Assembly (NCBI RefSeq): GCF_004519405.1
Contig: NZ_SGWI01000002.1
Location: forward strand, 124,001 to 188,000
DNA from: Pseudomonas sp. BCA17
GTDB lineage: Bacteria > Pseudomonadota > Gammaproteobacteria > Pseudomonadales > Pseudomonadaceae
Direction: 5' to 3'
DNA length: 64,000 nt
The notes beneath the pieces are model-generated. The model saw nothing but the letters and a program-made list of their open reading frames with translations. It ran no database searches and had not been told where the DNA came from. A program made the translations under genes and the position numbers. The number at the start of each line of letters is the position of its first letter. The stretch's first letter is position 1. Positions 51,031 through 60,929 of this stretch are shown here, one piece after another.

Positions 51031-51651
51031 ATGTCAGACATTCTTCCCCTAACCATCGGTGTACTGCCGACCCACAACCATTACGGCCTGCGCAATACTC
51101 AAGCGCTGGCCGGGGTGAGTCATGTGTGGCAGGACTTCTTCGCCCGTGCGTTGGCCGAACAGCTCGGCGATTCGCCGGACGCGCTCGCAGCCAAGGCGCC
51201 TGCACTGCTGGACCCAGCGGTAGAACCCAGTGAAGGATCCGACCTGCTGTCGCAGATCCTCACCCAGCGTGAATGCGACGTGAAAGACACCGAGATCGCC
51301 CCGCCTGAACCGCTGTTCCTGCCCATTGCCGAATTCGAACCGGACCTGCTGCCACCACCGGCCACGCCGTTCCCGCCTGAAGAAATTGTCGCCCAACAGC
51401 GCCAGCAGAATTTCGAAAGCGGCTGGGTTCGCCCGATCGTGTTGAACGCCGGCCAGCCGCTGCCCGAACCCGGCCCTGCACCGCAACCCTACCCGCTGCA
51501 CCTGCCTATCGCCGAGTTCGAACTGGACCTGCTGCCACCGCCTGCCACGCCGTACCCAGCTGAAGAGCTGGTGGCCCAACAGAAGGCATTGGACTTCGAC
51601 TATCACTGGGCGCGCCCGCTGATCCTCAACAACCTGCGCCTGGCCGCCTGA
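51031..51651 (+). CDS. Pseudomonas protein with internal tandem duplication, unknown
   Basis: 206 residues from ATG 51031 (weak Shine-Dalgarno). After an alpha-helical N-terminus (GVLPTHNHYGLRNTQALAGVSHVWQDFFARALAEQLG), two copies of a segment of about 50 residues follow: LPIAEFEPDLLPPPATPFPPEEIVAQQ...WVRPIVLNAGQP and LPIAEFELDLLPPPATPYPAEELVAQQ...WARPLILNNLRL. No signal peptide or membrane helix. Proline-rich and likely extended. Function unknown. Confidence 0.75.
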   Translation: MSDILPLTIGVLPTHNHYGLRNTQALAGVSHVWQDFFARALAEQLGDSPDALAAKAPALLDPAVEPSEGSDLLSQILTQRECDVKDTEIAPPEPLFLPIAEFEPDLLPPPATPFPPEEIVAQQRQQNFESGWVRPIVLNAGQPLPEPGPAPQPYPLHLPIAEFELDLLPPPATPYPAEELVAQQKALDFDYHWARPLILNNLRLAA

Positions 51652-51652
51652 C

Positions 51653-52480
51653 TCACCGCTTGAAAAACCCATTGGCCTGGCTGAACGGCATCTTGCGTTC
51701 GGTGAAGTCGAACGTGCCCGACTCATACACTTCCTGCGCCGCCCGGTAGAATTCGCCATACGCCGCCAGGGCGAAAGCCGAGCCGACGCTGATGCGCCGC
51801 ACCCCGATCTCGCCCAACTGCGCCACGCTCAAGTTCAAGCCACCGGACATCAACACGTTCACAGGCTTGGGCGCGACCGCCTTGACCACGGCCACCACTT
51901 CTTCGGCATTGCGCAAAGCCGGCGCATACAACACGTCTGCACCCGCTTCGGCGTAGGCTTGCAGGCGGCGAATGGTGTCGGACAGATCCAGGCGGCCATG
52001 CAGGAGGTTTTCTGCGCGGGCTGTCAGCGTGAAGGCAAAAGGCAAACTACGCGCAGCCGCGACAGCGGCTTCAACGCGCTCAACCGATAAGTCAAACGGA
52101 TAGATCGGGTCAGCCGCGATGCCTGTGGCGTCTTCGATGGAACCACCGACAATGCCGGTGGCCGCCGCCCGCAAAAGGGTGTGGGCGCAGCCTTCGGGGG
52201 TGTCGCTGAAGCCGTTTTCCAGGTCGGCCGCCACCGGCAGCGAGGTCGCCCGGACGATCGTTGAGGCATTGCCCAACGTCTCCTCCAGCGATAGCGCGCC
52301 TTCAGCATCCGGCCGCCCCAGGCTGAACGCAAACCCGGCGCTGGTAGTGGCCAAGGCTTCAAAACCAAGACTGGCAAGCATGATGGCGGAACCGGCATCC
52401 CACGGATTGGGCATGACGAACGCGCGATCACGTTCATGCAGGGCCTTGAAGGTTTCGCCGCGCAGGGTTTGTGCATCCAT
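51653..52480 (-). CDS. PEP mutase/isocitrate lyase superfamily protein
   Basis: 275 residues, ICL/PEPM fold. N-terminal FVMPNPWDAGSAIMLASLGFEALATTSAGFAFSLGRPDAEG, VAADLENGFSDTPEGCAHTLLRAAATGIVGGSIEDATG (metal and substrate loop), LTARAENLLHGRLD and VNVLMSGGLNLSVAQLGEIGVRRISVGSAFA. The loop lacks the KKCGH motif of true isocitrate lyases, so it is one of the oxaloacetate decarboxylase/phosphonomutase-like proteins of unknown substrate. Single gene. Confidence 0.88.
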   Translation of the reverse strand: MDAQTLRGETFKALHERDRAFVMPNPWDAGSAIMLASLGFEALATTSAGFAFSLGRPDAEGALSLEETLGNASTIVRATSLPVAADLENGFSDTPEGCAHTLLRAAATGIVGGSIEDATGIAADPIYPFDLSVERVEAAVAAARSLPFAFTLTARAENLLHGRLDLSDTIRRLQAYAEAGADVLYAPALRNAEEVVAVVKAVAPKPVNVLMSGGLNLSVAQLGEIGVRRISVGSAFALAAYGEFYRAAQEVYESGTFDFTERKMPFSQANGFFKR

Positions 52481-52506
52481 GACTCACTCCTGTCAGAAAG
52501 GGAGCC

Positions 52507-53367
52507 TTAGAGTAAACCCAATTGCTCCGCTACAGGTTCTCGATGCAACGTCGGCAAGGGTGGTAAACCTGGCAGGCGTGCCATCAGTTTGTCGTGAAAC
52601 CGCAGCGCCAGTTGCGCGGCCAAGCGATTATCCGAGGTGTGCAAGAACACGTAGGGCGTGCGCCCTTCCTCGATCCAGCCGGCGATCTTTTCCACCCAAG
52701 GGAGCAGGAACGGATCATTGGCTTCCAGTTCCGGGTGGCCAATAAACCGCACTTGAGGAAATTGGGTGAGCGCCGCGGGGCGTGGCGGTACCTTTGGCTT
52801 TTTCGATTGGGCATGCAGCACCGCGGCCGAGGTGGACGTACAGCTGAACAGGGCGCGGGGATCGAGACAGATACGCTCGACCCCCCGGTCACGCAGCAAG
52901 CGGTTGAGCATCCGTTCGGCATCGCCCTTGGCGAAGAATTCCGAATGACGAACCTCAACCGCCAGCGGGCGCTCCAGGCCATCAATGAAACCGGCCAGCT
53001 CACCCAGGCGCGGTGGCGAAAACGTCGCCGGCAATTGCAGCCACAACGGCGAAATACGCTCGCCCAGCGGGCTCATCAAACCGATAAAACTTTCCGCCGC
53101 CGGCAGTTGCTCGCGCAAGTCACCGCCGTGACTGATGTCGCCGGGGAACTTGGCGGTGAACCGAAAATCCGCAGGCATGATTTCAGCCCAGCGCTGCACG
53201 GTGGCGGCCGAGGGGCGGGCATAAAATGTGGTGTTGCCTTCAACGGCGTTGAAAACCTGGGAATACAGTGCAAGGTAATCGCCGGAACGGGCGTCGGCCG
53301 GGTACAGGTATTCGCGCCAGGCGTTTTCGCTCCAGGAGGGACAACCGATGAAGTAAGGCAGGCGCAT
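52507..53367 (-). CDS. DUF72 family protein
   Basis: 286 residues from ATG 53367, which overlaps the TAA of the preceding gene. DUF72 signature: FIGCPSWSENAWREYLYP, LALYSQVFNAVEGNTTFYARPSAATVQRWAEIMPADFRFTAKFPGDISH, and LAVEVRHSEFF and YVFLHTSDNRLAAQLALRFHDKL. TIM-barrel related; function unknown. Confidence 0.88.
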   Translation of the reverse strand: MRLPYFIGCPSWSENAWREYLYPADARSGDYLALYSQVFNAVEGNTTFYARPSAATVQRWAEIMPADFRFTAKFPGDISHGGDLREQLPAAESFIGLMSPLGERISPLWLQLPATFSPPRLGELAGFIDGLERPLAVEVRHSEFFAKGDAERMLNRLLRDRGVERICLDPRALFSCTSTSAAVLHAQSKKPKVPPRPAALTQFPQVRFIGHPELEANDPFLLPWVEKIAGWIEEGRTPYVFLHTSDNRLAAQLALRFHDKLMARLPGLPPLPTLHREPVAEQLGLL

Positions 53368-53669
53368 TAGATGTGGATATCGAGACCCAGCACTTCCATA
53401 TCCCATTCGACAAAGCCGGCGGTGGTCAGGTAGCTGGCCAGGGCGGTGGCGACGCTTTTGCTCATGGAACGCGGGAAGACCATGTCTTGCTGGCGGGCGG
53501 GAAGACCGCCGATACGCGCGCCTGCCGAAGCCTGGGCGTTGGATGGCGAGTCGGACTGCACCTCGATGAAGTCCGGCGAATCTTCGACGGACTCGTCTAC
53601 CGTGACGCTCGCCTTACGCGGCTTGCGCTTGATGGGGTAGGACTGTGAGGAAAAACCGTCTATACGCAT
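53367..53669 (-). CDS. Small conserved Pseudomonas protein, unknown
   Basis: 100 residues, mostly polar and likely disordered N-terminally (YPIKRKPRKASVTVDESVEDSPDFIEVQSDSPSNAQ), ending with a short ordered segment (SKSVATALASYLTTAGFVEWDMEVLGLDIHI). Coupled to the DUF72 gene by a one-base overlap. No family recognised. Confidence 0.7.
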   Translation of the reverse strand: MRIDGFSSQSYPIKRKPRKASVTVDESVEDSPDFIEVQSDSPSNAQASAGARIGGLPARQQDMVFPRSMSKSVATALASYLTTAGFVEWDMEVLGLDIHI

Positions 53670-53829
53670 ACATGCAGACTCGGTATCAATGATGGCAATT
53701 TAGCGGCACTTTCCATGGCGCGCAAATGCTCTGGTGATAACTAGAACACATAATTTGTAAAAGGTTTAGAAACCTGGGCAAATTCTGACGGTTGGCGAAA
53801 TTTGTCGCCAAATTCCCGCATTTTTGGCG

Positions 53830-54516
53830 TCAAATAATCCCGCGTTCGGCCTTGGTCTGCGCCACTTTATCGCGCAAGTAAACCGGTGCCGCCTGATCGG
53901 CCGGAATCGCTTCGCCGCGTCCGTAAGCGAAGCGCGCCAGGTTCAGCAAGTCTTGTGCGTGGGGCAACATATCGGCCGCCTGGCCGACGGTTTTCACGCC
54001 GATGCGCTCACCATAACCCCAGCCGGTGCCGGCACCGAACCAATCGCCCGTGGCATCGTCGGGCAATACGGACGCCTCTGGCGCCTGAACCGCCTCGGCC
54101 CCCACCAGACGCATTTCCCCGGCGGTTTCGCGGTAGCACCCCCAGTAGACTTCATCCATCCGTGCATCAATGGCTGCCGCGACCTGAGTGGCACCCTGCT
54201 CACGCAACGCACGCTGGGCCAGCACCGCCAGGTTGGAAACCGGCAACACCGGGCACTCCAGCGCAAACGCGAGGCCCTGTACTACGCCGATGGCGATGCG
54301 CACGCCGGTGAACGCGCCGGGGCCACGGCCAAACGCGATGGCATCCACAGCAGAAAGCGTGGTGCCCGCCTCCTCAAGCAACTGCTTGATCATCGGCAAC
54401 AGCTTCTGCGCATGCAGGCGCGGGATCACCTCGTAGTGGCTCGTTACCTTGCCATCGTGCAGCAGGGCAACGGAGCAAGCTTCAGTCGCGGTATCCAGGG
54501 CCAGCAGGGTGCTCAT
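53830..54516 (-). CDS. tsaB: tRNA N6-threonylcarbamoyladenosine biosynthesis protein TsaB
   Basis: 228 residues from ATG 54516 (a longer frame upstream runs into the adk terminator). ASKHA-type fold: LLALDTATEACSVALLHDG, then IPRLHAQKLLPMIKQLLEEAGTTLSAVDAIAFGRGPGAFTGVRIAIGVVQGLAFA, the TsaB signature. Partner of TsaD/TsaE for t6A37 synthesis in tRNA. The same window also has tcdA, which acts on t6A afterwards. Lies downstream of adk on the same strand. Confidence 0.95.
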   Translation of the reverse strand: MSTLLALDTATEACSVALLHDGKVTSHYEVIPRLHAQKLLPMIKQLLEEAGTTLSAVDAIAFGRGPGAFTGVRIAIGVVQGLAFALECPVLPVSNLAVLAQRALREQGATQVAAAIDARMDEVYWGCYRETAGEMRLVGAEAVQAPEASVLPDDATGDWFGAGTGWGYGERIGVKTVGQAADMLPHAQDLLNLARFAYGRGEAIPADQAAPVYLRDKVAQTKAERGII

Positions 54517-54560
54517 GGGTGTGGGTGTCCAAGTCGAAAAAAAGTGCGCCAGTATAAACA

Positions 54561-54586
54561 ACAACGGCCCGCAAGCGGGCCGTTGT
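54561..54586 (-). terminator. Terminator after adk
   Basis: Perfect 12-base-pair stem ACAACGGCCCGC-AA-GCGGGCCGTTGT followed on the minus strand by a T-rich tract (TTGTTT). Confidence 0.88.
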
Positions 54587-54606
54587 ACGTGAAGCTGATC
54601 GCTGAA

Positions 54607-55374
<768 letters not shown>

Positions 55375-55551
55375 TCAAGATACACAGCGGGCCGTCACCA
55401 TACAAGCCGCCAAAAGTCGCAGGAACCCGCGCCGGGTATGCGTCATAGGTAGGGTATGCCTGAGTGCAACCCGTCGGCACAAACGCCGACCGCCCGTTTC
55501 CGAGCGGCCGTCGAGGTTTATCCGCAAGCCGTTGAGAACACTTGGAAAACT

Positions 55552-58179
55552 TCAGCCGGTGTTGCGCAAGCCGGCGGCAATACCCGCCACGGACACCAGC
55601 AGCGCCTGTTCCAGAGGGCTGTCTTGCGCGGCCTCCTGTTGACGCGAGCGTGCCAGCAACTCGGCCTGCAGCAGGTGCAGAGGGTCCAAGTAGGTATTAC
55701 GCAGACGGATGAACTCCAAGGTGTCCGGGCTATGGGCCAGCAGTTGCGACTGCCCGGTCAGGCCAAGCACCACGCTGCACGCCTGCGACAATAGGTCGCG
55801 TAAGTGCGCACCCAATGGCAGCAGGTCAGGCTGCACCAGACGCTCGTCATATAGACGGGCAATGTCGGCATCGGCCTTGGCCAGCACCATTTCCAGCATG
55901 TCGATGCGCGTACGGAAGAACGGCCACTGTTCGCGCATCTGCCCCAGCAACTCACCTTCGCCGCGTTCCAGCGCCTTGCTCAATGCCGCTTCCCAGCCGA
56001 GCCAGGCCGGCAACATCAGGCGGGTCTGGGTCCAGCCGAAGATCCATGGGATAGCACGCAGGCTTTCAATGCCACCCGCACGCCGTTTGGCCGGGCGACT
56101 GCCCAGTGGCAGACGCCCCAGCTCCTGCTCCGGCGTGGATTGGCGGAAATACTCGACGAACTGTGGGTTTTCCCGCACTACGGCGCGGTAGGCGCTGACA
56201 CCGTCTGCTGCCAGTTCATCCATCAAATGGCGCCAGGCCGGCTCGGGTGGTGGCGGCGGCAACAGTGTGGCCTCCAGTACGGCCGCCAGGTAGAGGTTGA
56301 GGTTTTGTTCGGCGATGTCCGGCAAACCGAATTTGAAGCGGATCATCTCCCCTTGCTCGGTCGTGCGAAAACGCCCCGCCACCGAACCGGGTGGCTGCGA
56401 CAGAATCGCCTCGTGAGCCGGGCCGCCGCCACGGCCGACGGTGCCGCCCCGACCATGGAACAACAGCAGTTCCACCTGTTGCTCACGGCAGATATCCACC
56501 AGCCGCTCCTGCGCCCGATACTGCGCCCAGGCAGCGGCGGTGGTGCCCGCGTCCTTGGCCGAGTCCGAGTAACCAATCATCACTTCCTGCGGGCCTTGCA
56601 GGCGTGCCCTGTACCCCGGCAACTGCAACAGTTGCTCCATCACCGGCCCGGCGTTATCCAGGTCAGCCAGGGTCTCGAACAGCGGCACCACACGCATCGG
56701 GCGTTGGACGCCTGACTCCTTGAGCAGCAATTGCACCGCCAATACATCCGACGCAGCGCCGGCCATGGAAATGACATAGGAGCCCAGCGACGCGGCCGGG
56801 GCAGCAGCGATTTCCTTGCAGGTGTTCAACACTTCAGCGGTATCCGCCGACGGCTTGAAGTAACCCGGCAGCAAGGGCCGGCGATTGGCCAATTCCTTCA
56901 TCAGGAAGGCAATACGCGCCTCTTCGTCCCAGTCTTCATAACGGCCAAGGCCAAGGTAATCGGTGATTTCGGTCATGGCCGCCGAATGACGACTGGAATC
57001 CTGGCGAACATCGAGGCGCACCAGGAACAAGCCGAATGTCACCGCGCGTCGCAGGCAGTCGAGCAACGGTCCATCGGCGATCACGCCCATGCCGCACTCG
57101 TGCAGCGACTGGTAGCACAGCTCCAGCGGCTCCAGCAGGTCACGGTTGTTTTGCAACACCTCGGCGCTGGCCGGCGTAGCAGCCGTCAGCGAGGTGTGCG
57201 CCCATTGGCGCGTGGCGCGCAGACGCTCGCGCAGTTGCTTGAGCAAGGCGCGATAGGGTTCGACGCTGTCACCGACCTTGGCTTGCAATGCCGGGCTGGC
57301 TTGCTGCATCGACAGCTCCGAGGCCAGATGATCGACATCGCGCAAATACAGATCGGCCGCCATCCAGCGTGCCAACAGCAGCACTTCACGGGTGACCGGT
57401 GCCGTGACGTTGGGGTTACCGTCGCGGTCTCCGCCCATCCACGAGGCAAAGCGAATCGGTGCCGCCTCCAGAGGCAGGTGCAATCCGGTAGCGGCGAACA
57501 ACGCCTTGTCGGCCTTACGCAGGTAATTGGGAATGGCGTGCCATAACGAATGCTCGATCACCGCAAAGCCCCATTTGGCTTCATCCACCGGGGTCGGCCG
57601 CACGCGACGGATTTCTTCGGTGTGCCAGGCTTCGGCGATCAGCCGCTGCAAGCGCTCGCGGATCTGCTCACGCTCGGCCGTGGTCAGGTCACGGTGATCC
57701 TGCAGGGCCAGTTGCGCGGCAATCGCGTCGTATTTCTGGATCAGGGTGCGGCGGGCCACTTCGGTGGGGTGGGCCGTGAGCACCAGTTCGATCTCCAACC
57801 GCGCCAACTGGCGCGCCAGGGACTCGTTGCTGTGGCCTTCGCGTTGCAGCCGGGCCAGCAATTGCGGGAGTACCCGGGCCTCGAAGGGCGCCGGCTGCGA
57901 CTCATCGCGCCGATGGATCAACTGGTACTGCTCGGCGATGTTGGCCAGGTTAAGGAACTGGTTGAAGGCTCGCGCCACTGGCAGCAGTTCATTTTCCTGC
58001 AACTGGTTCAGGCTGGTGCTCAATTCATCGCCAGCCCCTCGCCGGTCGGCCTTGGCGCCTTTACGGATCTGCTCGATCTTGTCGAGAAAATCATCACCGT
58101 ACTGCTCTCGAATGGTGTTGCCCAACAGCTCACCCAGCAGGTGAACATCCTCACGCAAGCGTGCATCGATATCACTCAT
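55552..58179 (-). CDS. ppc: Phosphoenolpyruvate carboxylase
   Basis: 875 residues. Catalytic His in VLTAHPTE (H137), [50 protein letters not shown], and the C-terminal [21 protein letters not shown]...[10 protein letters not shown]. Makes oxaloacetate from PEP and bicarbonate, replenishing the TCA cycle. Runs to an intergenic of 297 bases (55255-55551) before adk that holds the adk promoter and no gene I can support. Confidence 0.98.
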   Translation of the reverse strand: MSDIDARLREDVHLLGELLGNTIREQYGDDFLDKIEQIRKGAKADRRGAGDELSTSLNQLQENELLPVARAFNQFLNLANIAEQYQLIHRRDESQPAPFEARVLPQLLARLQREGHSNESLARQLARLEIELVLTAHPTEVARRTLIQKYDAIAAQLALQDHRDLTTAEREQIRERLQRLIAEAWHTEEIRRVRPTPVDEAKWGFAVIEHSLWHAIPNYLRKADKALFAATGLHLPLEAAPIRFASWMGGDRDGNPNVTAPVTREVLLLARWMAADLYLRDVDHLASELSMQQASPALQAKVGDSVEPYRALLKQLRERLRATRQWAHTSLTAATPASAEVLQNNRDLLEPLELCYQSLHECGMGVIADGPLLDCLRRAVTFGLFLVRLDVRQDSSRHSAAMTEITDYLGLGRYEDWDEEARIAFLMKELANRRPLLPGYFKPSADTAEVLNTCKEIAAAPAASLGSYVISMAGAASDVLAVQLLLKESGVQRPMRVVPLFETLADLDNAGPVMEQLLQLPGYRARLQGPQEVMIGYSDSAKDAGTTAAAWAQYRAQERLVDICREQQVELLLFHGRGGTVGRGGGPAHEAILSQPPGSVAGRFRTTEQGEMIRFKFGLPDIAEQNLNLYLAAVLEATLLPPPPPEPAWRHLMDELAADGVSAYRAVVRENPQFVEYFRQSTPEQELGRLPLGSRPAKRRAGGIESLRAIPWIFGWTQTRLMLPAWLGWEAALSKALERGEGELLGQMREQWPFFRTRIDMLEMVLAKADADIARLYDERLVQPDLLPLGAHLRDLLSQACSVVLGLTGQSQLLAHSPDTLEFIRLRNTYLDPLHLLQAELLARSRQQEAAQDSPLEQALLVSVAGIAAGLRNTG

Positions 58180-58363
58180 CAGCCAATCTCCAGCCAGAAA
58201 TCCGGGACGCGCAGGGGTTCCAGAGTGCCGCCGACGTCGGTTTCTGACAAGGCTTTAAACCTTGTGAGTTGCAGCTAGTCTCAACTATTGAGTCGCGGCG
58301 TTATCCACGCCAGCGACCGGTCACTCATCAGCGCCTGCAACCAGCGGGCATATTGAGGTTGCC

Positions 58364-58708
58364 ATGAAAATCCGAGAATTGGCCCAGCATTGGGAAGAAA
58401 CCGCCAAGGGTCGCATGACCAAAACCGAATACGCGATCCATTTGGACGTGGAATCCGCCGCGAGGCTGGCGGCCATTGCCGAGATGTACCCAAAGCGTAA
58501 TACCGAAGAATTGCTCGGTGAACTGATCGGCGCCGCCCTTGAAGAGCTGGAAGCCAGCTTTCCATACATCAAGGGCCAACAGGTGATTGCCACCGATGAA
58601 GAGGGCGATCCGTTATACGAGGACGTTGGCCCTACCCCACGTTTCCTCACATTGTCCCGACGCTATCTGCATGATTTATCGGCCAGTGCCGATGAACAGA
58701 AGCACTGA
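58364..58708 (+). CDS. Conserved Pseudomonas protein upstream of ppc, unknown
   Basis: 114 residues, divergent from ppc (183-base gap). MKIRELAQHWEETAKGRMTKTEYAIHLDVESAARLAAIAEMYPKRNTEELLGELIGAALEELEASF; the ribbon-helix-helix-like arrangement (YAIHLDVESAARLAAIAEMYPKRNTEELLGELI) suggests possible DNA binding or a small regulatory role. A homologue next to ppc is common in Pseudomonas. Confidence 0.75.
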   Translation: MKIRELAQHWEETAKGRMTKTEYAIHLDVESAARLAAIAEMYPKRNTEELLGELIGAALEELEASFPYIKGQQVIATDEEGDPLYEDVGPTPRFLTLSRRYLHDLSASADEQKH

Positions 58709-58991
58709 TAACTACTTATAAATTCCTTCAATGTCCCGGTATTCCGGGCCCCTCAGGGGCTCGGGGTACCGCTGTGCGCGACGAAAGTTCCACCTCAAAG
58801 GCGCTGACCAATCAGTCAGATATTTTTTTAGGCAAATCGCCATCTTCTCTGAACTTTTGAAAAAAGCCTCGGGTCACAGCCAGTAAGCCATCAACTTGGA
58901 ACGGCCGTTTGAAAGGGCATCTGGTGCTTTACCGCCGGGCCCCAACCGCTGACCAACGAAGTGGATTTTGATGTTTTTCAGGAGCTATCCA
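58709..58991. other. Intergenic region with hairpins
   Basis: 283 bases with no gene I can support. A CGGGCCCCTCAGGGGCTCGG hairpin at about 58746-58766 may terminate the upstream gene; the AT-rich stretch at 58820-58870 probably holds the promoter of the following lipoprotein gene. Confidence 0.4.
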
Positions 58992-59417
58992 ATGGAGTTG
59001 AAGACGATGAAAACCAGCACTGCCAAATCCTCGTTTAACCACCTGCGCGGGCTCAAATTGGCCGCGCTGGCAATCGGCACCAGCTTCGTACTGGCGGGTT
59101 GCGCAGGTAACCCTCCGACCGAGCAATACGCGGTGACTCAATCGGCTGTTAACAGTGCAGTCAGCGCCGGCGGTACCGAGTTCGCTGCCGTGGAAATGAA
59201 ATCGGCCCAAGACAAGCTCAAAGAAGCCGAAATCGCCATGCACGACAAGAACTACGACAAAGCTCGTCAGTTGGCCGAACAAGCCGAATGGGACGCTCGC
59301 GTTGCAGAGCGCAAGGCCCAGGCTGCCAAAGCCCAACAGGCCGTGAAGGACTCCCAGAAAGCTGTTCAGGAGCTGCGTCAGGAAGGCATGCGCCCGGCTG
59401 TTATCCAACAGCAATAA
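58992..59417 (+). CDS. DUF4398 lipoprotein
   Basis: 141 residues from ATG 58992 (AGGAG 7 bases upstream; ATG 59007 is an alternative). Lipobox VLAGC, then PPTEQYAVTQSAVNSAVSAGGTEFAAVEMKSAQDKLKEAEIAMHDKNYDKARQLAEQAEWDARVAERKAQAAKAQQAV, the DUF4398 coiled-coil, an Ala/Gln-rich tail. Periplasmic or outer-membrane. It is paired with an OmpA-domain gene 56 bases downstream that has the same type of N-terminal region, suggesting joint function in envelope integrity. Confidence 0.85.
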   Translation: MELKTMKTSTAKSSFNHLRGLKLAALAIGTSFVLAGCAGNPPTEQYAVTQSAVNSAVSAGGTEFAAVEMKSAQDKLKEAEIAMHDKNYDKARQLAEQAEWDARVAERKAQAAKAQQAVKDSQKAVQELRQEGMRPAVIQQQ

Positions 59418-59473
59418 GCCGCTGCCACCTGATTGCATTGCACCCGAAATCGAATTGAAAGGACGACACGATT

Positions 59474-60259
59474 ATGCGTAAACAAATGATGATCCCTGCC
59501 CTGTTGGCAATGAGCGTTGCTCTGGCGGCCTGCTCCACCCCGCCCAACCAGAACCTGGAAAACGCCAAGACCAACTTCTCGGCTTTGCAGGCGAACCCGC
59601 AAGCCACCAAGGTAGCGGCCCTGGAAACCAAGGACGCCAGCGAATGGCTGGACAAGGCTGAAAAAGCCTACCGTGACAAAGAAGACGAGAAAAAAGTCGA
59701 CCAGTTGGCCTACCTGACCAACCAGCGCGTTGAAGTCGCCAAAGACACCATCGTGTTGCGCGAATCCGAAGCCAAGCTGAAAAACGCCGGTGACGAACGT
59801 GCCCGCGCCCTGCTGCAAGCCCGTGATGCACAGATCAAGCAACTGCAAGACAGCCTGAATGCCAAGCAGACCGACCGTGGCACCCTGGTGACTTTCGGTG
59901 ACGTGCTGTTCGCCACCAACAAGTCCGACCTGAAATCCAGCGGCCTGGTCAACATCACCAAGCTGGCGCAGTTCCTGCGCGATAACCCGGACCGTAAAGT
60001 GATCGTCGAAGGCTACACCGACAGCACTGGTTCGGACTCGTACAACCAGTCCCTGTCCGAGCGTCGTGCCGCTTCGGTACAACGTGCACTGGCGCAACAA
60101 GGCGTGGATATCTCGCGCATCGTGACCCAGGGTTACGGCAAGGAATACCCGGTTGCCGACAACGGCAGCGTATCGGGCCGTGCCATGAACCGTCGCGTTG
60201 AAGTGACTATCTCCAACGACAACCAGCCAGTCAAGCCTCGCTCCAGCATGGCTAACTGA
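59474..60259 (+). CDS. OmpA-family peptidoglycan-associated lipoprotein with DUF4398
   Basis: 261 residues. Lipobox ALAAC, a DUF4398-like coiled coil (about 25-130), and a C-terminal OmpA domain (about 135-245) with LVTFGDVLFATNKSDLKSSGLVNITKLAQFLRDNPDRKVIVEGYTDSTGSDSYNQSLSERRAASVQRALAQQGVDISRIVTQGYGKEYPVADN and NRRVEVTI, which binds peptidoglycan diaminopimelate. It tethers the outer membrane to the wall. Confidence 0.93.
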   Translation: MRKQMMIPALLAMSVALAACSTPPNQNLENAKTNFSALQANPQATKVAALETKDASEWLDKAEKAYRDKEDEKKVDQLAYLTNQRVEVAKDTIVLRESEAKLKNAGDERARALLQARDAQIKQLQDSLNAKQTDRGTLVTFGDVLFATNKSDLKSSGLVNITKLAQFLRDNPDRKVIVEGYTDSTGSDSYNQSLSERRAASVQRALAQQGVDISRIVTQGYGKEYPVADNGSVSGRAMNRRVEVTISNDNQPVKPRSSMAN

Positions 60260-60280
60260 TTGATTGAAGCTGGATAAAAA

Positions 60281-60306
60281 AACCCACCGGAGACGGTGGG
60301 TTTTTT
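60281..60306 (+). terminator. Terminator after the OmpA-type gene
   Basis: AACCCACCG-GAGA-CGGTGGGTT stem with a TTTTTT tail, 21 bases after the stop. It also lies just beyond the 3' end of the small gene on the opposite strand. Confidence 0.9.
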
Positions 60307-60309
60307 CGT

Positions 60310-60483
60310 TCAGTACTGGATCTGGCGTTTATTGTCGTCGGCGCCGACAGCATCAAACTCCGACTGGCGCTTCAATTCGTCTCGCGTCCCTTGGGACGGC
60401 TCAGCGTCGCACTCGCTGCACTCATCCAGAATCTGCTGCGCCCGGGCCATGTCCAACATCCTATTGATCGCACCGATATTCAC
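60310..60483 (-). CDS. Small acidic protein, unknown
   Basis: 57 residues from GTG 60483 (GGGGGA 7 bases upstream) or 49 from ATG 60459: MLDMARAQQILDECSECDAEPSQGTRDELKRQSEFDAVGADDNKRQIQY. The codons are strongly GC-ending, as in neighbouring genes, and the composition is protein-like with a CSEC motif. It ends 4 bases beyond the OmpA-gene terminator on the opposite strand. No family recognised. Confidence 0.55.
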   Translation of the reverse strand: MNIGAINRMLDMARAQQILDECSECDAEPSQGTRDELKRQSEFDAVGADDNKRQIQY

Positions 60484-60602
60484 CGTGACTTCCCCCCTGG
60501 CTGACTATTCGTAAGTTACCCATCAGCACCGCTGACTGGGCACTGAGTGGTTTCTTACGTAATTCGGTTCCAGATATTTCAGAAACGCTGATTTGAAGCG
60601 AT

Positions 60603-60929
60603 TTACTGCTGAAGTTGCGGTGTTTCCTGGCCCAGGCAACGCACAGCCTGTTTCTTGTTGTTCACCAGCACACCGCTGAGGCCCTTCTGTTCGGTGTCGA
60701 ACATCACCAATACACCATCAATGCACTGCGCCACTTGCGCGGCCGGGGTCAGGGATATCTTGTAATCCTCACCGGGTACGGTCTTGAGCAGGGTGAAGTC
60801 GCTCAGAAGCAATGCATCCTCCGGCTTGGCAAAATGCAGGTAGCCGTAGAACCACAGGCAACCGACGGTACCGATGATGGTGCCGATGCCGGTGAGAATC
60901 AGCGGGATCATGTTGCGTTCTTCACTCAT
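60603..60929 (-). CDS. Small membrane protein, unknown
   Basis: 108 residues with one N-terminal transmembrane helix (about 8-30, PLILTGIGTIIGTVGCLWFYGYL) and a soluble C-terminal domain (PEDALLLSDFTLLKTVPGEDYKISLTPAAQVAQCIDGVLVMFDTEQKGLSGVLVNNKKQAVRCLGQ). Start shares a base with the stop of the hydrolase gene, so the two are coupled. Confidence 0.7.
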   Translation of the reverse strand: MSEERNMIPLILTGIGTIIGTVGCLWFYGYLHFAKPEDALLLSDFTLLKTVPGEDYKISLTPAAQVAQCIDGVLVMFDTEQKGLSGVLVNNKKQAVRCLGQETPQLQQ

